Positions 29,236-37,272 of a stretch of DNA of 37,272 nucleotides are shown here, piece after piece. A program made the position numbers and the translations under genes. Source of the DNA: Nocardioidaceae bacterium (GTDB lineage: Bacteria > Actinomycetota > Actinomycetes > Propionibacteriales > Nocardioidaceae); contig JACCYJ010000114.1 of assembly GCA_013696555.1 (NCBI GenBank), positions 1 through 37,272 of the forward strand, in the 5' to 3' direction. Every line of letters begins with the position of its first letter. The first letter of the stretch is position 1. The notes beneath the pieces were generated by a model. The model was not told the DNA's origin and did not search any database. It saw only the letters and a program-made list of their open reading frames with translations.

Positions 29236-30894
29236 ATGAGCAAACCCGCCATTTTGACCGTCGATGACGATCCCATGGTTTCCGCAGCGATTTCCCGGGA
29301 CCTGCGGAGCCGCTACGGGGCCGAGTATCGCGTCGTGCGGGCGACGTCGGGGGCGCAGGCGTTGGCCGTGCTAACCAAGCTCGCTCTGCGCAGTCAACCG
29401 GTGGCGTTGATCGCCGCCGACCAGCGGATGCCGGAGATGACAGGCACCGAGATGCTCGAGCAGGCGCGGACCCATACACCGGACGCGAAGTGCCTGCTTC
29501 TCACGGCGTACGCCGACACAGACGTCGCCATCAAGGCGATCAACGACATCGGCCTCGATTACTACCTGCTCAAGCCCTGGGATCCTCCCGAGGAACGGCT
29601 CTACCCCGTCATCGACGACTTGCTCGGCGACTGGCGGCGGGCCCATCCGGACCACACGTCCGATGTGCGCGTGATCGGGCACCGGTGGTCGGACCGCAGT
29701 CATGACATCAAGACGTTCCTGGCGCGCAACCACGTGCCGTACCGCTGGTACGACACCGAGCGCGACGCCGAGGCCAGGCGGTTGCTCGACCTCGCCAGCG
29801 CGACGGGGGCCGATCTACCGCTGGTGCTCGTGCCCGACGGCGACACGCTCCGCTCGCCATCGACGCTGGATCTCGCCGACGCCCTCGGCTTGCGGACAAG
29901 AGCCGAACAGCCGCTGTACGACGTGTGCATCGTGGGCGGCGGTCCGGCGGGCTTGGCCGCCGCGGTGTACGCGGCGTCGGAGGGCTTGAACACCGTCATC
30001 GTGGAGCGCGAGGCGCACGGGGGCCAGGCCGGTCAGAGCGCTGCGATCGAGAACTACCTGGGGTTCCCAAAGGGACTGACCGGCTCCGACCTCACCCAGC
30101 GCGCCGTCGCTCAGGTCCTTCGCTTCGGTGCGGAGATGGTGCTCGCGCGAGCTGTTGTTGGCTTCGAGACCCGTGGGCCGGTGCATGCCGTACTCTTCGA
30201 CAGCTCGGGAGAGATCGAGGCGCGCGCGGTCATTGTGGCGACGGGTGTGTCGTACCGGCATTTAGAGGCAGCAGGGCTCGACGAACTCACCGGGCGGGGC
30301 GTCTACTATGGCGCCTCCGCCAGCGAAGCGAGCCAATGCCAAGGCGACGATGTTTACGTCGTTGGTGCCGCCAACTCAGCAGGACAGGCAGCGCTCAGCC
30401 TGGCCCGCTTTGCCAAGCGGGTCGTCATAGTCGTTCGGGCCGCAACGCTCGAGGACACGATGTCCCGGTACCTCGTCGAGCGGATCACGTCCGCGGCCAA
30501 CATCGAGGTGCGGTACCGCAGCGAGGTGGTGGCTTGCCGGGGGGAAGGTCACCTCGAGGCACTCACGCTCGCCGATAGGGACTCCGGCGTCACTGAAGAG
30601 GTGTCGTCGAGCTGGCTGTTCATCTTCATCGGCGCGTCGCCCCGCGCCGAGTGGCTCGGCCCCGGCGTCGTTCGTGACGACAAGGGGTTCGTCGTCACAG
30701 GTCACGATCTTCTCGACCCCGCGTACGCTCAGTGCTGGCCGCTTTCTCGGACGCCCTTTGCCCTCGAGACGAGCGTTCCCGGGTTGTTTGCGGCCGGCGA
30801 CGTCCGACTCGACTCCATGAAGCGGGTCGCCTCAGCTGTTGGTGAGGGCGCGATGTCGGTCTACCTCGTGCACCGCTACCTGGCGACGAGCTGA
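29236..30894 (+). CDS. fused response regulator / glutaredoxin-like / thioredoxin-reductase-like FAD protein
   Basis: Receiver domain (TVDDDPMV, AADQRMPEM phospho-Asp, LLTAYAD, LLKPW), a middle segment VIGHRWSDRSHDIKTFLARNHVPYRWYD, then FAD motif CIVGGGPAGLAAAVYAASEG and NAD(P) motif VVGAANSAGQAA. Confidence 0.88.
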   Translation: MSKPAILTVDDDPMVSAAISRDLRSRYGAEYRVVRATSGAQALAVLTKLALRSQPVALIAADQRMPEMTGTEMLEQARTHTPDAKCLLLTAYADTDVAIKAINDIGLDYYLLKPWDPPEERLYPVIDDLLGDWRRAHPDHTSDVRVIGHRWSDRSHDIKTFLARNHVPYRWYDTERDAEARRLLDLASATGADLPLVLVPDGDTLRSPSTLDLADALGLRTRAEQPLYDVCIVGGGPAGLAAAVYAASEGLNTVIVEREAHGGQAGQSAAIENYLGFPKGLTGSDLTQRAVAQVLRFGAEMVLARAVVGFETRGPVHAVLFDSSGEIEARAVIVATGVSYRHLEAAGLDELTGRGVYYGASASEASQCQGDDVYVVGAANSAGQAALSLARFAKRVVIVVRAATLEDTMSRYLVERITSAANIEVRYRSEVVACRGEGHLEALTLADRDSGVTEEVSSSWLFIFIGASPRAEWLGPGVVRDDKGFVVTGHDLLDPAYAQCWPLSRTPFALETSVPGLFAAGDVRLDSMKRVASAVGEGAMSVYLVHRYLATS

Positions 30895-32300
30895 TGCAAG
30901 TCGATGACCTCCGCTCGCTCAGCCTCTTCGACGGTCTGACCGACGACCAGCTCGCGGAGCTGGCAGAGGCAGGCAAAGAGGTGCGGATCGAGCCTGGCAT
31001 CGACCTGTTCCACGAGGGCCAGCACGCGGACTTCTGGTGGCTGCTCGTGGACGGTGCCATCGATCTCGTACGCCACGTCGGCCGCGAGGACACCGTGGTC
31101 GGGCGGATGGACGTGCCCGGGCGCTGGGCCGGCGGCTTCAGGGCATGGGACGAGCACGGCGTCTATCTCGCGACGGGCCGAGGAGTGGTCGCCGGGCGGG
31201 TGCTCCGGGTACCGGCCGATGCGCTGCGTGAGCGGTCCAGCACCTGGTTCCCGTTCGCCGGCCACCTCATCCAGGGGCTGTACGCCACCGCGCGCAGCAT
31301 CGAATCGACGGCGCGGCAGCGCCAGTCCCTGGTCACTCTCGGGACGCTCGCCGCCGGCCTTGCGCACGAGATCAACAACCCGGCAGCCGCCGCCACCCGG
31401 GCGGTCGACGCCCTTGAGGGTGCGTGCGAGACGCTGCTCTCATCGCTCGGCCGTCTGGCCTACGACGAGATAACGTCTCAACAGTTCGTCGCGCTCGACG
31501 CGCTGCGGCGGGAGATCGAACCTCGGGCGGCTGTCCTGGACCCACTGGCCACCGCCGACCACGAGGAGGCCTTGTCGTCGTGGCTGTCTGATCACGGCGT
31601 CCAGCGCGACTGGATGATCGCCCCGGCGCTTGCCGCCGCCGGTGTCGACCTTGCCTGGTGCGAGCGGGCGGCGACCGTGCTCACGGGACCCGCCCTTGAA
31701 CCCGGACTGGAGTGGGTATCGAGCACGTTCAGCGTGGCCACGCTCGTCTCGGAGGTCAGGGAGTCGACCCGGCGCGTCTCTGAGCTGGTCGCAGCCGTCA
31801 AGTCCTACTCGCAGATGGACCGCGCGTCGAGTCAGAACATCGACATCACGGACGGCCTCGAGAGCACCCTGATGATGCTGAGCCATAAGCTCCGCGGCGG
31901 CGTCAAGATCGTGCGCAATTACGGCGCCGACGTTCCCCGGATCGAGGCATACGCCGGCGAACTCAACCAGGTGTGGACCAACCTGATCGACAACGCCGTC
32001 GACGCGATGGACGGCGCGGGCACACTCCGGATAGTGACGCGGGTTGACGGGGACGACGTCGTCGTCGACATCAGCGACACCGGCCCGGGTATGCCACCCG
32101 AGGTGGCGGCCCGTGCGTTCGAGGCGTTCTACACGACCAAGGACGTAGGCAAGGGCACCGGTCTCGGCCTCGACATCGCACGTCGCATTGTGGTGGAGCG
32201 CCACGGTGGCACGATCAGCATCGACTCCCAACCGGCTGAGACGATCCTGCGGGTCCGCATCCCCGTCCGCCAGCCGCAGGGGCGGCGTGTGGCCAACTAA
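30894..32300 (+). CDS. histidine kinase with N-terminal cyclic-nucleotide-binding-like domain, no TM segment
   Basis: LFDGLTDDQLAELAEAGKEVRIEPGIDLFHEGQHADFWWLLVDG (cNMP-like), LGTLAAGLAHEINNPAAAA (H-box), QVWTNLIDNAVDAM (N), DTGPGMP (G1), GKGTGLGLDI (G2); TGATG overlap with the upstream gene. Confidence 0.88.
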   Translation: MQVDDLRSLSLFDGLTDDQLAELAEAGKEVRIEPGIDLFHEGQHADFWWLLVDGAIDLVRHVGREDTVVGRMDVPGRWAGGFRAWDEHGVYLATGRGVVAGRVLRVPADALRERSSTWFPFAGHLIQGLYATARSIESTARQRQSLVTLGTLAAGLAHEINNPAAAATRAVDALEGACETLLSSLGRLAYDEITSQQFVALDALRREIEPRAAVLDPLATADHEEALSSWLSDHGVQRDWMIAPALAAAGVDLAWCERAATVLTGPALEPGLEWVSSTFSVATLVSEVRESTRRVSELVAAVKSYSQMDRASSQNIDITDGLESTLMMLSHKLRGGVKIVRNYGADVPRIEAYAGELNQVWTNLIDNAVDAMDGAGTLRIVTRVDGDDVVVDISDTGPGMPPEVAARAFEAFYTTKDVGKGTGLGLDIARRIVVERHGGTISIDSQPAETILRVRIPVRQPQGRRVAN

Positions 32301-32443
32301 CGAGGTGCGGGCACAGCAGCGATGCCCCAGCGCCTCCACCTCGTCGATTGGCGCCTTGCGGCTGCTCGGCGCCGGCGGGTCGAAGGCGGAACGCGCCACT
32401 CGACGGGGTGGGGGGTGCTGCGAGGTGGTGCGGGCGGGGTAGG

Positions 32444-32467
32444 GCCGAAAGGCTGTTGTCCTTCGGC
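32444..32467 (+). terminator. possible stem-loop GCCGAAaGG-CTGTTGT-CCTTCGGC
   Basis: 8-bp arms with one bulged A, between the convergent kinase and DUF6542 genes; no clear U-tract. Confidence 0.3.
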
Positions 32468-32481
32468 AGCCAGGTGCCGCG

Positions 32482-32934
32482 TCAATCCTCCAGCCCGGAA
32501 GCCAGGGCGGCGGTGCGGACCCGGAACGCGATGATCGTCAGGGCTGCGACATGGGCGATCACCAGTGGCGTCGCCTGGTCGACAACCCCGGCAATCACGC
32601 GCAGCGGAGCACCGTCGCCTCCCGTCAGCCGGGCCGCGTCAACGGCAGCAGGCGCACCGATCACGACGAAGATGACGACAGTGAGCAACAACAACGGCGG
32701 CAGCACGCCGGCGGCGAACAGCCCGGTCGTGTTGACGACGAGGGCGGCGGTCAGCGCCGCCAGGACGAGACAAACCCCGAAGAAGAGGCCGAGCCGATCG
32801 CTCAGCGTCACGCTCAACCAGGCCGCCGCCCCGAGCAGGGCACCACTCAACGCGGCCACGACCGGCCCGCTCAGCTCGCGGTCGAACGCCTTAAATACCC
32901 TGGTAGCGCTCATCAAGACGTGCCCTCGTTGCAC
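32482..32934 (-). CDS. DUF6542-like membrane protein
   Basis: Four-TM-like hydrophobic protein with DRELSGPVVAALSGALLGAAAW; located in the xseA/ispH/ychF neighbourhood. Confidence 0.55.
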   Translation of the reverse strand: MQRGHVLMSATRVFKAFDRELSGPVVAALSGALLGAAAWLSVTLSDRLGLFFGVCLVLAALTAALVVNTTGLFAAGVLPPLLLLTVVIFVVIGAPAAVDAARLTGGDGAPLRVIAGVVDQATPLVIAHVAALTIIAFRVRTAALASGLED

Positions 32935-32961
32935 TCGAGCACCGTAGGCCGCATCGGGTGC

Positions 32962-34077
32962 TCAACCGGCGCGCCGCGCCGGTGCGTGCAGCTTCGCCAC
33001 CTCCTCCTCGGCCAACAGCTCTGGGGCACCCACCGGCCGGATAGCTTCCTCGACAGCGCGAGGGCCGGTCAGCGCGTCCTCGCTGACCCCCAGGTCGCGC
33101 ATCCGCCGGGCGGAGACGAACACACGTGTCTCCAACGTGGCGACGGCGCTGTTGTAGCTACTCACCGCTGCGGTCAACGACCGGCCGACTTTGTCGACGT
33201 GCCCGCCGAGCGCGCTGAGCCGCTCATAGAGCTCGCGCCCCAGCGCTCGTACCTCACGAGCACCGTCGCTGAGAGTCTGCTGGCTCCACGCGTGAGAGAC
33301 GGTTCGCAGCAACGCGATCAAGGTGGTGGGAGTCGCCAGCACCACCTGGCGAGCGGCGGCGTACTCGATCAGCGACGGCTCGATGTCGAGGGCCTGGGAG
33401 AGGAACGCCTCCCCTGGCACGAACAACACCACGAACTCTGGTGAGGCGTCGAACTGCTTCCAGTACGCCTTGGCTGCCAGTGAATCGATGTGCGTGCGTA
33501 CCTGGCGGGCATGCCGGACGAGATGCGTCTGGGCGGCGAGCTCGCCATCGGCGCAGGTGGCGTCGAGGAAGGCGTCGAGCGGCACCTTGGAGTCGACGAC
33601 CACATGCTTGCCGCCAACGAGGTTCACCACGAGGTCCGGCCGTTGCAGGGTGGCGCCATCACTGACGCTGGGCTGCTCGGTGAAGTCGCACCGGTCGACC
33701 AGACCCGCCAGCTCGACCGCTCGGCGAAGGTGCATCTCCCCCCAACGGCCGCGCACCTGTGGCTTCCGCAATGCCGTCGACAGCGACGCCGTCTCCCGAC
33801 GGAGCGATTCGCCGGTCAGTCGCATCGACTCCACCTGCTCGCGCAGCTGGGCATGCCACTCCACCCGGCTCGCCTCGAGCTCGCGCAGCCGGAGGTCGAA
33901 CCGGTCGAGGCTGTCCTTGACCGGCGCCACCGCTTGGGTGGTCGCCGTCGTGGCCGCGCCAAGAGAGTCGGACACGGAAAGCCGCTGCTGGCGCAGCAGT
34001 CCGCTTCCGATCAGGACCCCCGCGGCCAGTCCCGTTGACAGGGCGAGTGCCACGGCCAGCATCGTCATCGTTGCCAT
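32962..34077 (-). CDS. rmuC: DNA recombination protein RmuC
   Basis: N-terminal TM, coiled coil, RGRWGEMHLRRAVELAGL, VVDSKVPLDAFLDA, FVPGEAFLSQALD. Confidence 0.9.
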   Translation of the reverse strand: MATMTMLAVALALSTGLAAGVLIGSGLLRQQRLSVSDSLGAATTATTQAVAPVKDSLDRFDLRLRELEASRVEWHAQLREQVESMRLTGESLRRETASLSTALRKPQVRGRWGEMHLRRAVELAGLVDRCDFTEQPSVSDGATLQRPDLVVNLVGGKHVVVDSKVPLDAFLDATCADGELAAQTHLVRHARQVRTHIDSLAAKAYWKQFDASPEFVVLFVPGEAFLSQALDIEPSLIEYAAARQVVLATPTTLIALLRTVSHAWSQQTLSDGAREVRALGRELYERLSALGGHVDKVGRSLTAAVSSYNSAVATLETRVFVSARRMRDLGVSEDALTGPRAVEEAIRPVGAPELLAEEEVAKLHAPARRAG

Positions 34078-34116
34078 GCCGTCAGGGTCCCAGGGGGCAC
34101 CGACAGTTCAGGAAGG

Positions 34117-34686
34117 ATGGGTGGTGTGACGGACAACCTGGTGGTCTTCGAGACCGAGCGGACGCTGGTACGGCTGTGGCGTGATGACGAGGCTGATCGG
34201 ATGTTCGACATTCAGCGGCGATGGGAGGTCGCCCAATGGCTCGGCGACGACCCCAAGGTGATGCAGGATCGCAGTGAGGCGGTGACGAGCATCGCGCGGT
34301 GGCGAGAGCGGTTCGCCGATCTTCGCTTCGGGCTCTGGGCAGTGGAGGAGAAGGCGACCGGTGTCACGGCTGGTTCCGTCTTGCTCGTGCCGTTACCCAA
34401 CGGTGATGGCGAGATCGAAGTGGGCTGGCACCTCCACCCCGACGCCTGGGGCCGCGGCCTCGCCAGCGAGGCCGGGAGCGGCGCGCTGGCCAAGGGGTTC
34501 GCCGACGGGCTTGACGAGGTGTTCGCGATCACGCACCTGACCAACTCCCGGTCGCAACGGGTCTGTCGGCGCCTAGGGATGACGGATCTTGGTGTGTTCA
34601 CCGACCGGTGGTATCGCGGCGAGAGCCAGGTGTTCCGGATCACCCTTGCCGAGTGGGAGTCTGCAAACCGATCCGCCGTACGCTGA
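34117..34686 (+). CDS. GNAT family N-acetyltransferase (RimJ/RimL-like)
   Basis: FETERTLVRLWRDDEADRMF, EVGWHLHPDAWGRGLASEAG, HLTNSRSQRVCRRLGM. Confidence 0.9.
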   Translation: MGGVTDNLVVFETERTLVRLWRDDEADRMFDIQRRWEVAQWLGDDPKVMQDRSEAVTSIARWRERFADLRFGLWAVEEKATGVTAGSVLLVPLPNGDGEIEVGWHLHPDAWGRGLASEAGSGALAKGFADGLDEVFAITHLTNSRSQRVCRRLGMTDLGVFTDRWYRGESQVFRITLAEWESANRSAVR

Positions 34687-34705
34687 TCCGCCGGGGCAGA
34701 TGCGT

Positions 34706-34763
34706 CGTTTGGCGCGAAGCGGCCTGAGACACGCCGATGGGGACCTGCCAAACGCGCCAAACG
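34706..34763. promoter_or_regulatory. 11-bp inverted repeat plus direct repeat upstream of ychF
   Basis: CGTTTGGCGCG (34706-34716) and CGCGCCAAACG (34753-34763) perfectly complementary; GCCAAACG also repeated at 34747-34754. Confidence 0.5.
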
Positions 34764-34787
34764 AGGCAATGGGAGTGGGAAAGCGTC

Positions 34788-35885
34788 GTGGCACTCACCA
34801 TCGGGATCGTCGGACTGCCGAACGCGGGTAAGTCGACGCTGTTCAACGCGTTGACCAAGAACGACGTCCTTGCGGCGAACTACCCGTTCGCCACCATCGC
34901 GCCCAACGTCGGTGTCGTCGGCGTACCCGATCCGCGCCTCGCCACGCTGGCGCGGCTCTGCGACTCGGCCCGTACGGTGCCGGCGACGGTGCAGTTCGTC
35001 GACATCGCCGGGATCGTGCGCGGTGCCTCGGTGGGAGAAGGGCTCGGCAATAGGTTCCTCTCGCACATCCGTGAGTCCGAGGCCATCTGTCAGGTCACCA
35101 GAGTGTTTCGTGACGATGACGTGAGCCACGTCGAGGGCGAGGTGTCACCCGCCGACGACCTCGAGACGATCTCGACCGAGCTGATCCTCGCGGATCTGCA
35201 GACGATCGAGAACTCGCTGCCTCGGCTGGAGAAGGACGCCAGGAAGAGCAAGGAGCTGGTGCCGGTCGTCGATGCTGTACATGCGGCCCTCGACGTGCTG
35301 GAGAAGGGCACGGGAGTCTTCGCGGCCGCTCTCGACCGACGTCCGCTGCGCGATCTCCACCTGCTGACGGCCAAGCCGTTCCTCTTCGTCTTCAACTGCG
35401 ACGCCGACGAGCTGGCCGACGAAGACCTGAAGCAGCGCATGCGTGACCTCGTGGCTCCGGCCGAGGCCATCTTCCTCGATGCCAAGTTCGAGGCGGAGCT
35501 GGTGGAGCTTGGTGACGATCAGGAAGCCCGCGAGATGCTTGCCGAGTCCGGGGTCGACGAGCCGGGACTGGACGTGCTGGCACGGGTGGGTTTCGACACC
35601 TTGGGCCTTCAGACGTTCCTCACCGCCGGTCCCAAGGAGTCACGCGCATGGACGATCCGGCGCGGAGCGACCGCCCCGGAGGCGGCGGGCGCCATCCACA
35701 CCGACTTCCAGCGCGGCTTCATCAAAGCCGAGATCGTGTCGTACGACGACCTCGTCGCTACCGGCTCGATGACCGCCGCGAAAGCGGCTGGCAAGGTGCG
35801 CATGGAGGGTAAGGACTACACCATGTCCGACGGCGACGTGGTGGAGTTCCGCTTCGGATCAAAATCAACCTCGAAACAAGCCTGA
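34788..35885 (+). CDS. ychF: redox-regulated ATPase YchF (Obg-family)
   Basis: IGIVGLPNAGKSTLFNALT, FVDIAGIVRGASVGEGLGNRFLSHIRE, C-terminal TGS-like KDYTMSDGDVVEFRF; GTG start. Confidence 0.94.
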   Translation: MALTIGIVGLPNAGKSTLFNALTKNDVLAANYPFATIAPNVGVVGVPDPRLATLARLCDSARTVPATVQFVDIAGIVRGASVGEGLGNRFLSHIRESEAICQVTRVFRDDDVSHVEGEVSPADDLETISTELILADLQTIENSLPRLEKDARKSKELVPVVDAVHAALDVLEKGTGVFAAALDRRPLRDLHLLTAKPFLFVFNCDADELADEDLKQRMRDLVAPAEAIFLDAKFEAELVELGDDQEAREMLAESGVDEPGLDVLARVGFDTLGLQTFLTAGPKESRAWTIRRGATAPEAAGAIHTDFQRGFIKAEIVSYDDLVATGSMTAAKAAGKVRMEGKDYTMSDGDVVEFRFGSKSTSKQA

Positions 35886-35994
35886 GGCAGCCAGACGCTG
35901 CTTCGCCGCATGTGTGCGTGGAACGGGTAGTTCCAGCGGATCTACGCTTGGCTCCATCCGTCACGCTGACCTGAGCCATTCAGACGGGAGGTCC

Positions 35995-36570
35995 ATGAGC
36001 GAGTATGCAATCAGGCCCCTCGGCGCCGCGACATGGGATGCTTTCGTCCACCTGGCGGAGAAGCACAATGGCGTGTGGAGCGGTTGCTGGTGCACCTGGT
36101 TCCATCCGGCGTGCGCCGAGAAGGGCGAGAGCCCCGAGGGTAACCGCGCCTACAAGGAGCGTCTGGTGCGCGAAGGCAGGGCCTACGCGGCCTTGGTCTT
36201 CGACGGTGACGTCGCGGTGGCCTGGTGCGAATACGGTTCCCCGGATGAGCTTCCGAACATTTACCACCTGAAGGAGTACAACGCAGGCCTCGACAAGGCG
36301 CCCGATTACCGCCTCACTTGCTTCTTCGTCGACAGGAACTACCGACGCAAACGCGTCGCAGCCGTGGCGCTTGAAGGTGCCCTAGACCTGATCGCGAAGG
36401 CGGGCGGTGGTGTGGAGGAGACGCATCCACAGGACACACGCGGCAAGACGACTTCAGTCTCCTTCCTCTACAACGGCACGCGCAGTCTCTTTGAGAAGGC
36501 CGGCTTCAGCTATGAGCGGTCCAAGGGAAAGAACCATTGCGTGATGCGCAGGACGGTCGCACCCAGCTAG
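35995..36570 (+). CDS. GNAT family N-acetyltransferase
   Basis: AALVFDGDVAVAWCEYGSPDELPNI, YRLTCFFVDRNYRRKRVAAVALEGAL, FLYNGTRSLFEKAGF. Confidence 0.8.
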   Translation: MSEYAIRPLGAATWDAFVHLAEKHNGVWSGCWCTWFHPACAEKGESPEGNRAYKERLVREGRAYAALVFDGDVAVAWCEYGSPDELPNIYHLKEYNAGLDKAPDYRLTCFFVDRNYRRKRVAAVALEGALDLIAKAGGGVEETHPQDTRGKTTSVSFLYNGTRSLFEKAGFSYERSKGKNHCVMRRTVAPS

Positions 36571-36895
36571 GACACAGCACCACGGAGCCGGGGCGCACGC
36601 ACATCGGCACGTGGAGGACGTGCGCAATTGTCAGGCGTTGGACTGGTCGTCGTGGAGTTCTGCTTCAACGTGTGAATCGGCGCGTTTGCGCAGGTCAGAT
36701 CGGGTTTAGGTCTCCTCAGTCCGCACAGAGTCCGCAAGAAGTTTCGTCTGCTGTGCCTCGATGGACCTGTTGCCGGCCTCCGTTAGGGGCGGCGAGCTAT
36801 AGGTGGTGCTTGTCTGCAGCTCGGTCTTTTTGCGGCGAAGTGACGCGGTCCGGCGACTGGCGAGCTCGCTGACTCTGGATTCATCACTGGTGTGA

Positions 36896-37272
36896 CTAGG
36901 GCGCCGCCTCGACGAAGGTGATCGCCTCGGCCACATCGGTGACTCGCTCCACGGACTCGCTGCGGGCGCCCGCCGGAGTCATCGCGGAGACAACGACGCG
37001 CCGGCCCTCGATGTCGAGGATCCAGTACCGATCGGTCGCCGGGAACTCGAGACCACGCTCGCCACCTGGGCCGGCCTCGAAGATGAGCATGCCGTCGGGA
37101 GAACAGGCCTTGAAGTCCTGGCCTTCAGGTGTGGTCAGCTCGAGGTACAGCCCGCGGTAGCCGTCGAGGCCGGCGCGGACGGGCTCCGTCGTGGTGGTTC
37201 GCTTCTGCGCGGCCAGGGCTTCGGCCAGATCCTCGACGGTCGGTCCTAGCCGCGGGGACGGCCTGTCGGCGT
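36896..37272 (-). CDS. C-terminal part of a hypothetical protein (truncated by window end)
   Basis: Minus frame stays open from the stop at 36896 to the window edge: ...GLDGYRGLYLELTTPEGQDFKACSPDGMLIFEAGPGGERGLEFPATDRYWILDIEGRRVVVSAMTPAGA...; resembles domains at the C-termini of actinobacterial secreted/sensor proteins. Confidence 0.6.
   Translation of the reverse strand, partial: ADRPSPRLGPTVEDLAEALAAQKRTTTTEPVRAGLDGYRGLYLELTTPEGQDFKACSPDGMLIFEAGPGGERGLEFPATDRYWILDIEGRRVVVSAMTPAGARSESVERVTDVAEAITFVEAAP

Noticed and set aside
32303-32480. Short ORFs between the histidine kinase and DUF6542
   Set aside because: Low-complexity Arg/Pro-rich translations, no start-site support; treated as intergenic.

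Overview
This 37.3 kb high-GC window looks like an actinobacterial chromosome; the mycothiol S-conjugate amidase gene (mca) fits that. It is almost entirely protein coding. I see no rRNA, tRNA, CRISPR array, transposase or prophage genes. The backbone follows the order of the M. tuberculosis Rv1080c-Rv1112 segment as I recall it: greA, DUF4307, mca, small membrane protein, YyaL-like protein, hemolysin III, short-chain Z-prenyltransferase, phoH, fumarase, glpX, DUF4245, xseB/xseA, ispH, ychF. Accessory blocks are inserted between these genes: an orphan UgpC/MsiK ATPase, a lytic-transglycosylase-like lipoprotein and DUF2079; a SpeE-like protein, WS/DGAT, alpha/beta-hydrolase and PfkB kinase; a molybdate operon with its own HTH-TOBE regulator; and a two-gene redox/signalling module. 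The best candidate for an under-described system is that two-gene module (29236-32300). It pairs a fused response-regulator / glutaredoxin-like / thioredoxin-reductase-like flavoprotein, with both CxxC positions substituted, with a translationally coupled histidine kinase carrying a cNMP-binding-like domain. Other leads are a two-copy ~84-bp double-palindrome element (a perfect 42-bp palindrome in copy 1), a palindrome cluster upstream of a conserved orphan protein with a ribbon-helix-helix-like C-terminus, and a truncated class III cyclase remnant fused by an ATGA overlap to a DUF2079 gene. Family calls come from reading the translated sequences only; no database search was run.
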